From assembly GCA_036398215.1 (NCBI GenBank), contig DASWHK010000098.1, positions 1-6,024 of the forward strand: a stretch of DNA of 6,024 nt, in the 5' to 3' direction. The translations under genes and the position numbers were made by a program. Source of the DNA: DASWHK01 sp036398215 (lineage in GTDB: Bacteria > Acidobacteriota > UBA890). The notes below the pieces were generated by a model. That model worked only from the letters and a program-made list of their open reading frames with translations, was not told the origin of the DNA and ran no database searches. Each line of letters begins with the position of its first letter. Position 1 is the stretch's first letter. Positions 1-6,024 of this stretch are shown here, piece after piece.

Positions 1-25
1 GCAAAAGGGCAATGAGAAATGCGGG

Positions 26-808
26 CTAGAGTCCGCTGACCTGCACCCCATCCGCCGCCAGCCGCACCAGGTGCTCGACGGGCACCTCCGACCACCCTCT
101 GTCGTCGTCGAGCGGCTCCGAGGCCACCAGCGCCCCCTCGGGCCAGCGGCCGCCGCCCTCGATCCAGTAGAGGCTGTTGGCGGCAACGCCCCGGGCGCTG
201 CGCAACGCCACCACCTCCGAACCATCGCCGAGGACGAGGTTCAGGCTCGCCGCCGCGCCGGCTGCCGCGCAGATGCGCCCCGCCTCCTCGACGGCGCCGG
301 CCGCCGCCTCGGCGAGCGTCGTCGTCCCGCCCTCATGCAGCCGCGAGACCGCCATCAAGAACAGCAACAGCGAGTCGGAGAGCGTCTCGACCTGCGCCTG
401 CAGCTGCTCGGCAACCCGCTCGAGCAGCGTCCACTTGATGGCGTCGAAGCCGTTGAGATAGCCGTTGTGGGCCCCCGCCCAGCGGTCGCTTGTGAACGGA
501 TGGGCGGCGGCGGCACCGGCCGGCATCCCCGGCGTCTGCGAGCGCACCGCGGCGATGATCGGCGAGCCGCGCAGGCGCGCGGCCAGGTCCGGTAAGTTGG
601 GATCGGACCAGGGGGGCCGATCGCTGACGTAACGAAGCGGCTCCGGCTCGCCCGTCTCCCACCAGGCGACGCCGGTGCCGTCGACGTTGACGTGACCGGA
701 GACCATCTCGCGCGGCGCGTGGGCCTGGCGCTCGAGCGAGTGCGGCGGGGCGTACAGCAGCGCCGCGAGGCTCACGGGGGCGCCTCGGTAGGCGGCCAGG
801 CGGCACAT
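26..808 (-). CDS. egtC: EgtC, gamma-glutamyl-hercynylcysteine sulfoxide amidohydrolase (class II glutamine amidotransferase fold)
   Basis: Cytoplasmic Ntn-type amidohydrolase that removes glutamate from gamma-glutamyl-hercynylcysteine sulfoxide, the step after EgtB in ergothioneine synthesis. The 260-residue protein begins Met-Cys-Arg, so Cys2 becomes the N-terminal nucleophile once Met is cleaved, which fixes the start. Other class II amidotransferase marks are VRSQTPGMP (residues 88-96), HPF (103-105) and HNGYLNGF (114-121). Near the C-terminus ASEPLDDDRGW (229-239) is typical of EgtC-like proteins. The length is close to that of known EgtC proteins. Its ATG overlaps the egtB stop by one base (TGATG), implying translational coupling. 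The neighbour settles the choice of EgtC over a generic YafJ-type amidotransferase. The substrate role is inferred from family and context. Only 25 bases follow the stop in the window, with no terminator seen, so the operon may continue leftwards. Confidence 0.93.
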   Translation of the reverse strand: MCRLAAYRGAPVSLAALLYAPPHSLERQAHAPREMVSGHVNVDGTGVAWWETGEPEPLRYVSDRPPWSDPNLPDLAARLRGSPIIAAVRSQTPGMPAGAAAAHPFTSDRWAGAHNGYLNGFDAIKWTLLERVAEQLQAQVETLSDSLLLFLMAVSRLHEGGTTTLAEAAAGAVEEAGRICAAAGAAASLNLVLGDGSEVVALRSARGVAANSLYWIEGGGRWPEGALVASEPLDDDRGWSEVPVEHLVRLAADGVQVSGL

Positions 809-2007
809 CAGCCGGCCGCGTAGGCCACCCGAACGCCGGCGAAGATCTGCCGGCGCTGCGGGAGGTCCCAGTTACGGTAGGTGGGGCGCCACAAGACGGG
901 GTCGGCGGCCCACGACGATCCGCGCAGGACCCGGTAGGTGTCGCCGAAGAAGACCTGGCTGTATTCCGGGTACGGGAAGGGCTCGAAGCCTGGGTACGGG
1001 GCCAGCGGCGAGCGGGTCCACTGGTAGACGCTGCCCAGCAGGTGCTCGAGCCCGTAGGCCGGGTCCGTCGCCGCCTTCTCCCACTCCGCCTCGTCGGGGA
1101 GCCGGCCGCCGCGCCAGCGGGCGAAGGCCTCGGCCTCCCAGTAGCAGATGTGCTGGACGGGCTCTGCCGCCTCGACGGGTCGCAGCCGTCCGAAGCGGCG
1201 CAGCTGCCAGCCGTCCGGCGCCTCGACCCAGCCCTGCGGGTGTCGAGCGGAGCTCTCCTCGAGCCAGCGGCGGCCCCCCTCCGACCAGATCTCGGGACGC
1301 CGGTAACCGCCGTCGTCGATGAAATCCAGCCAGCGCCGATTGCTGGCCGGGTAACGATCGATCGCGAAGTCGCCGACCTCCACCGCCCGGGCCGGACGCT
1401 CGTTGTCGTAGGCTCGGCTGCGGTCGTCGGTCCCCATCCGGAACTCGCCGCCCGTAACCCTTACCCGGGCGCAATCGTCGGGGGGGCCCGGCACGGCCGG
1501 CGGCGCGGCGGCCCGGCCCTCGCCGCCACGCAACGGCGGCCCGGCGGCGCGCAGGTCCAAGGATTGCAGCATGGTCTCCTGATGCTGGGCCTCGTGCTGG
1601 ATGACCATCCAATAGACGTAGCCGTCGCGCAACAGCGGATCGGCCTGGCCGCCGTCGATGTTGGCGAGCACCTCCAGCGCCTGCTCGCGTACGGCGTCGA
1701 GGCGCGCCACGACGGCGGCCTTCGACGGCAGCTTCAGCTCGGCACGCTGCGAGCGCGGCATCTCGAGGGCGTCGTAGGCGGTTTCCAGCCCCGCGGAGAC
1801 GCCCCGCACCCGCTTCACCAGCCACAGCTCCTCGAAGCTCGCGAGGTGGCCCAGATCCCATGACAACGGGCTCAAGAAATCGCAGGCCTGACGCGCCAAG
1901 ACGTCCTCCGAAAGAGGCTCGACGATGTCCAGCGTGCGGCGCCGCAGCCTCGCCAACTCGCCGGCCACCTCGGCTTTCCATGCCGCCGCGTTCTTTAGAG
2001 GCGCCAT
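808..2007 (-). CDS. egtB: EgtB, hercynine oxygenase / gamma-glutamyl-hercynylcysteine sulfoxide synthase
   Basis: Non-haem iron enzyme that uses O2 to join the cysteine sulfur of a thiol to the imidazole of hercynine, forming the sulfoxide precursor of ergothioneine. From ATG 2007 it has 399 residues. The N-terminal DinB-like domain (about 10-155) carries the presumed iron ligands His54 (in WDLGHLASFEE) and His138/His142 (in QHEAQHQETM). A Pro/Gly/Ala-rich linker (about 153-178) leads to a formylglycine-generating-enzyme-like domain (about 181-399) with VTGGEFRMGT, GGRLPDEAEWEKAA and VLRGSSW. Near the C-terminus RNWDLPQRRQIFAG (378-391) has Asp381 and Arg385, spaced as the pair that binds gamma-glutamylcysteine in the mycobacterial enzyme. 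Tyr346 or Tyr349 may be the catalytic tyrosine. The start is uncertain: the frame stays open upstream, ATG 2082 (424 residues) and GTG 2034 are possible, and no choice has a strong Shine-Dalgarno. ATG 2007 fits where family similarity begins. It is coupled to egtC downstream. Confidence 0.93.
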   Translation of the reverse strand: MAPLKNAAAWKAEVAGELARLRRRTLDIVEPLSEDVLARQACDFLSPLSWDLGHLASFEELWLVKRVRGVSAGLETAYDALEMPRSQRAELKLPSKAAVVARLDAVREQALEVLANIDGGQADPLLRDGYVYWMVIQHEAQHQETMLQSLDLRAAGPPLRGGEGRAAAPPAVPGPPDDCARVRVTGGEFRMGTDDRSRAYDNERPARAVEVGDFAIDRYPASNRRWLDFIDDGGYRRPEIWSEGGRRWLEESSARHPQGWVEAPDGWQLRRFGRLRPVEAAEPVQHICYWEAEAFARWRGGRLPDEAEWEKAATDPAYGLEHLLGSVYQWTRSPLAPYPGFEPFPYPEYSQVFFGDTYRVLRGSSWAADPVLWRPTYRNWDLPQRRQIFAGVRVAYAAG

Positions 2008-2146
2008 TCCGCCGGTGCCGTGGTCCGGAGCCACGCGGGCGGCCCGGATCGACCGCCCATCGTTGCGACCTCGGCCTCCCATCGCTCGCCTGCTTGCGGT
2101 TTCCGTGCACGCTCTCGCGGGTCGCCGACGGCAACCAGGAGGCGAG

Positions 2147-2174
2147 TTTACAGCACCCCACCAGGTGATATCGT
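2147..2174 (+). promoter_or_regulatory. Candidate sigma70-type promoter for tdh
   Basis: The hexamer TTTACA (2147-2152, five of six matches to TTGACA) is followed after 16 bases by TATCGT (2169-2174, four of six matches to TATAAT). Transcription would start near 2181, giving a leader of about 59 bases before the tdh ATG. The match is by eye only, and chance hexamers are possible. Confidence 0.3.
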
Positions 2175-2177
2175 CAA
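2147..2177 (-). promoter_or_regulatory. Candidate sigma70-type promoter for egtBC
   Basis: Read on the minus strand, TTGACG (2177-2172, five of six matches) is followed after a long 19-base spacer by TGTAAA (2152-2147, four of six matches). This would start transcription near 2140 and leave a leader of about 130 bases before ATG 2007, or about 60 before the alternative ATG 2082. It lies on the same bases as the plus-strand tdh candidate. The spacing is not ideal. Confidence 0.25.
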
Positions 2178-2227
2178 CCCGCCCGGTATCGCGGTGGCAT
2201 CGGGATCGAACCTTCCCGGCAGGATGC

Positions 2228-2233
2228 GAGGAG
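2228..2233 (+). promoter_or_regulatory. Ribosome binding site of tdh
   Basis: GAGGAG lies six bases before the ATG at 2240. This decides the start, because the same frame is open upstream as far as an ATG at 1925 that overlaps egtB on the other strand and gives no family-like sequence. Confidence 0.8.
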
Positions 2234-2239
2234 CTCGAA

Positions 2240-3247
2240 ATGCGCCAGCCCGTGACCCTGATCACCGGTGCCGCCGGCGAGATCGGCCAGGCACTGATCG
2301 AGCGCCTGTCGGACGCCGGCCGCGGGGCGCTGGCGACGATCGACCTGCAGCCGCTCGATGAGCCCTCTCGCCGGCGGGTCCAGCGCGCCTTCACCGGCTC
2401 GATCCTCGACGGCGCGCTGCTCGAGAGCATCCAGGCGGAGTACGCGGTCGAGCGGATCTTCCACCTCGCGGCGCTGCTGTCGACGCGCAGCGAGTTCGCG
2501 CCCGTCGCGGCCCATCAGGTGAACGTCACCGGCACGCTCAACCTCCTGGAGTTCGCCATGTCCCAGGCGCGCAGCCACGGCCGGCCGGTGGCGTTCTTCT
2601 ATCCGAGCTCCATCGCCGCCTTCGGGGTGCCGGCCGGGATCGACGACCGGCCTCTGCGCGAGGACGAGCACAACGACCCCACCACCATGTACGGCTGCAA
2701 CAAGCTCTACTGCGAGCACCTCGGACGCTACTACGCCGCCCACTACAAGCAGCTGGATGCCGAGCTGCACGCCGGGCGCGTCGATTTCCGCGCCCTCCGC
2801 TTCCCCGGCCTGATCAGCGCCGTCACCATTCCCTCGGGCGGCACCAGCGACTACGCGCCTGAGATGATCCACGCCGCCGCTCGCTCAAAGCCCTACGCGT
2901 GCTTCGTGCGCCCCGACACCCGGATCCCGTTCATGGCCATGCCGGACGCCATCGACGCCATCCTGGCCTCGACCGAGGCGCCGGCCGCACAGCTCACCCA
3001 GCGCGTCTACAACGTGGCGGCGTTCAATCCCTCGGCGGAGGAGATCGCCGCGCTGGTCGCCGGCGCCTATCCGGACGCCCGCATCGATTTCGCGCCGGAC
3101 AGCCGCCGCCAGGCGATCGTCGACTCCTGGCCGCGGGCGATCGACGACGGCGCCGCGCGCCGTGACTGGGGCTTCGCCCCCCGCTTCGATCTCGCCCGCT
3201 GCTTCGAGGAATACCTGATCCCGACCGTCGCCGAGCTGTACCGGTAG
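2240..3247 (+). CDS. tdh: L-threonine 3-dehydrogenase, short-chain dehydrogenase (SDR) type
   Basis: Predicted cytoplasmic NAD-dependent enzyme oxidising L-threonine to 2-amino-3-ketobutyrate, which a CoA ligase (Kbl) would split into glycine and acetyl-CoA. The 335-residue protein is an extended SDR. The nucleotide-binding loop is GAAGEIG (10-16), and Asp35 at the end of the second strand favours NAD over NADP. FHLAALLS spans 74-81, the catalytic serine lies in PSSIAAFG (122-129), and the Tyr-x-x-x-Lys pair is Tyr151/Lys155 in YGCNK. The segment LRFPGLIS (186-193) followed by SGGTSDYAPEMIHAA and, later, IPFMAMPDAIDAIL distinguishes SDR-type threonine dehydrogenases from the UDP-sugar epimerases they resemble. 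This is not the zinc-dependent MDR-type enzyme of E. coli that shares the gene name. It is transcribed divergently from egtBC and is apparently monocistronic, with convergent neighbour 3282-4016 only 34 bases away. No kbl gene is visible. The substrate is inferred from family motifs. Confidence 0.85.
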   Translation: MRQPVTLITGAAGEIGQALIERLSDAGRGALATIDLQPLDEPSRRRVQRAFTGSILDGALLESIQAEYAVERIFHLAALLSTRSEFAPVAAHQVNVTGTLNLLEFAMSQARSHGRPVAFFYPSSIAAFGVPAGIDDRPLREDEHNDPTTMYGCNKLYCEHLGRYYAAHYKQLDAELHAGRVDFRALRFPGLISAVTIPSGGTSDYAPEMIHAAARSKPYACFVRPDTRIPFMAMPDAIDAILASTEAPAAQLTQRVYNVAAFNPSAEEIAALVAGAYPDARIDFAPDSRRQAIVDSWPRAIDDGAARRDWGFAPRFDLARCFEEYLIPTVAELYR

Positions 3248-3281
3248 CGGCGGCCGAACGGGCCTCCTTGCGAGCTGCGGG

Positions 3282-4016
3282 TCAGCTGGCCGCGCGGTGC
3301 AGCTGCATGCTCCACTCCAGATACTTGAGGTCGAGCGGCTTGTTGATGAAGTCCGAGGCGCCCAGGTGGAGCGCCTGCCGCGCGTCGTCGTTGCTGGCGT
3401 AGCCGGACATGGCCCAGATCCTGCCGGCTTCGAGCCCCTCGTCTCGGATGCTGCGCAGGATCTGCAGCCCGTTGATGCCCGGCATCATGAGGTCGAGGAG
3501 CGTGACGTCGTGTGGCGCGGCGCGCAGCGCCGCCAGCGCCTTCTCGCCGCTGCCGGCGGTGCTGACGACGCAGCCGCGGCGGCTGAGAAAGCGATAGAGC
3601 AACTCGACGATGGCCGGCTCGTCGTCGACCACCAGGACCTTCATGGCGTCCAGGCGGATGGCTTCGAGGCGCCCCTCCTCCCCCGGCTGGCGCACGGCGT
3701 TGATCGGCGCCTCGAACTCGATGCCCATCAGGACCCCGTCGGCGCTGACCCGCGAGCGACGCACGAAGCCGCGGGCCTCGACGGCCCCCGTGCCGCTCTG
3801 GGGGTCCACAAAACGGACGACGCACGGGGTCCCCGCGGCGAGCTCGGCCTGGACCCGGGCCAGCAAGCCGCCGGGCCCGACGTCGACCGTTTCACCGCTT
3901 GTGGAGTCGGGGGCGTCGGGCCCCGGGCTGTCCGACGGAACGTCGATCTCGACCTGCGAGACGAGCCCGGTGCGCCGGCTGGCGCGACGATCGGAGTCCT
4001 GATGATGGTCCGCCAT
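3282..4016 (-). CDS. PilZ-like domain / phospho-receiver (REC) protein
   Basis: A 244-residue cytoplasmic signalling protein with no DNA-binding or enzymatic output domain. Residues about 8-104 look like a PilZ domain (c-di-GMP-binding family): Arg-rich RRASRR (10-15, containing RxxxR), DVGPGG (45-50) in place of the usual D/N-x-S-x-x-G, and MGIEFEA (97-103) as the closing strand. Residues about 125-240 are a CheY-like receiver: VLVVDDE with Asp131/Asp132, phospho-acceptor Asp175 in LLDLMMPG, switch Ser204 in AMSGYA and Lys226 in NKPL, all intact. Start ATG 4016 is chosen because GGGAG precedes it by eight bases; an in-frame ATG at 4079 has no such support. The receiver is probably phosphorylated by a histidine kinase encoded elsewhere. 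Output and partners are unknown. The Ser-to-Gly change may weaken c-di-GMP binding. Confidence 0.87.
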   Translation of the reverse strand: MADHHQDSDRRASRRTGLVSQVEIDVPSDSPGPDAPDSTSGETVDVGPGGLLARVQAELAAGTPCVVRFVDPQSGTGAVEARGFVRRSRVSADGVLMGIEFEAPINAVRQPGEEGRLEAIRLDAMKVLVVDDEPAIVELLYRFLSRRGCVVSTAGSGEKALAALRAAPHDVTLLDLMMPGINGLQILRSIRDEGLEAGRIWAMSGYASNDDARQALHLGASDFINKPLDLKYLEWSMQLHRAAS

Positions 4017-4024
4017 GATGGTCG

Positions 4025-4029
4025 CTCCC
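4025..4029 (-). promoter_or_regulatory. Ribosome binding site of the PilZ-REC gene
   Basis: GGGAG on the minus strand lies eight bases before ATG 4016 and selects this start over the in-frame ATG at 4079. Confidence 0.7.
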
Positions 4030-4082
4030 GTTCTCGGAAACCGACAGATGTGCCGATCCCCGGACCAGCTCCCGTGCAACGG

Positions 4083-4088
4083 ATTGTA
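4083..4088 (-). promoter_or_regulatory. Candidate -10 element for the PilZ-REC gene
   Basis: TACAAT on the minus strand (five of six matches to TATAAT) lies in the 116-base gap between the symporter stop and ATG 4016. It would start transcription near 4076 with a leader of about 60 bases. The best upstream -35 hexamer, TTCGCC at 18 bases, is poor, so an activator, another sigma factor or chance are all possible. Confidence 0.3.
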
Positions 4089-4132
4089 CGATTCGTCCGC
4101 TGTGCCGGCGAAGCCCCAAATTCAAGATCCGG

Positions 4133-5923
<1,791 letters not shown>

Positions 5924-5932
5924 CCGTATCAG

Positions 5933-5937
5933 CTCCT
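5933..5937 (-). promoter_or_regulatory. Ribosome binding site of the symporter gene
   Basis: AGGAG on the minus strand lies nine bases before ATG 5923 and supports that start. Confidence 0.75.
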
Positions 5938-5986
5938 GTTTGCGTCACGGTTGTCCGGCTGACCCGCCGCGCCCACGCCATGATGA

Positions 5987-6014
5987 AGGATAGATAGACG
6001 TATCGATCGGTCAC
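5987..6014 (-). promoter_or_regulatory. Candidate promoter for the symporter gene
   Basis: On the minus strand GTGACC (6014-6009, four of six matches to TTGACA) is followed after 16 bases by TATCCT (5992-5987, four of six matches to TATAAT). Transcription would start near 5980, with a leader of about 57 bases. The surrounding bases (about 5981-6008) are locally AT-richer than the genes. This is weak, by-eye evidence near the window edge. Confidence 0.22.
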
Positions 6015-6024
6015 GCCACAGCAT

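Larger units (their letters stand above)
2008..2239. other. Divergent intergenic region between egtB and tdh
   Basis: This 232-base stretch separates the egtB start (minus strand) from the tdh start (plus strand). It must hold the promoters for both transcription units. The part nearest tdh (about 2145-2185) is the least GC-rich and holds the promoter-like hexamers listed separately. The minus-strand egtB frame stays open right across it, but the translated sequence is rich in Arg, Ser and Pro and looks non-coding. I see no RNA gene, riboswitch or long repeat. Confidence 0.7.

Noticed and set aside
872..2161. A 429-codon minus-strand frame overlapping egtB, and plus-strand frames such as 1042-1863
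   Set aside because: Arg/Gly/Ala-rich composition with no motifs; these are shadows of egtB, whose frame contains the iron ligands and C-terminal substrate motif.
1925..2239. Upstream extension of the tdh frame to an ATG at 1925
   Set aside because: The extension runs antisense to egtB, has no SDR-like sequence, and the nucleotide-binding loop begins ten residues after ATG 2240, which has a strong GAGGAG site.
2008..2430. Upstream extension of the egtB frame to an ATG at 2430
   Set aside because: It would overlap the start of tdh on the other strand, and the translated sequence is Ser/Arg/Pro-rich without similarity to EgtB N-termini.
3248..3281. Possible bidirectional terminator between the convergent tdh and PilZ-REC genes
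   Set aside because: Only a 4-bp GGCC/GGCC stem (3252-3255 with 3261-3264) is seen and there is no T-run, so it is too weak to call.
3282..3644. Internal start at ATG 3644 giving a stand-alone receiver protein
   Set aside because: The Met lies neatly before VLVVDDE, but there is no purine-rich ribosome site upstream of it, and the full-length frame has one.
3067..3825. Minus-strand open frame spanning the tdh end and the PilZ-REC gene
   Set aside because: Composition is Arg/Gly/Pro-rich, it crosses the boundary between two well-supported genes, and it shows no domain.
4017..4132. GC-rich hairpin-like sequence after the symporter stop
   Set aside because: Short imperfect GGCTTCGCC-type pairing without a following T-run; not convincing as a rho-independent terminator.
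5981..6010. Short GATA/CGAT repeats (gatagatag, cgatcg) upstream of the symporter
   Set aside because: Too short to be a meaningful repeat or operator; mentioned only as part of the weak promoter candidate.

Overview
The window is GC-rich bacterial chromosome with long open frames in several phases at once, third-position G/C throughout and tight gene spacing. It holds five protein genes and no sign of mobile DNA, RNA genes or CRISPR. The gene set (ergothioneine synthesis, an SDR-type threonine dehydrogenase, a PilZ/receiver protein and a sodium:solute symporter) suggests a free-living aerobic or facultative bacterium. PilZ and receiver domains plus high GC would fit groups such as Acidobacteriota, Myxococcota or high-GC Proteobacteria, but nothing here fixes the phylum.

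Layout: on the minus strand from about 2007 down to 26 lie egtB and egtC, which overlap by one base (TGATG) and are almost certainly co-transcribed. EgtB joins the sulfur of gamma-glutamylcysteine to hercynine; EgtC then removes the glutamate. The D-x-x-x-R pair near the EgtB C-terminus matches the gamma-glutamylcysteine-using (mycobacterial) type, which is the type that needs an EgtC. The remaining steps (hercynine synthesis by EgtD, C-S cleavage by EgtE) are not in the window; egtD could lie just beyond the left edge.

Divergently, on the plus strand from 2240 to 3247, is an SDR-family L-threonine 3-dehydrogenase. The 232-base divergent region between it and egtB holds two candidate promoters that lie on top of each other, one per strand. 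Convergent to it, on the minus strand (4016-3282), is a 244-residue protein with an N-terminal PilZ-like domain and a C-terminal phospho-receiver domain. Upstream of that on the same strand (5923-4133) is a 596-residue sodium:solute symporter with a good ribosome binding site.

Apart from egtBC the genes do not form an obvious shared pathway. The most notable points are the PilZ-then-REC architecture with a degenerate PilZ signature, the complete residue set of a gamma-glutamylcysteine-type EgtB paired with EgtC, and the superimposed divergent promoters. I did not find convincing evidence of a wholly new system.
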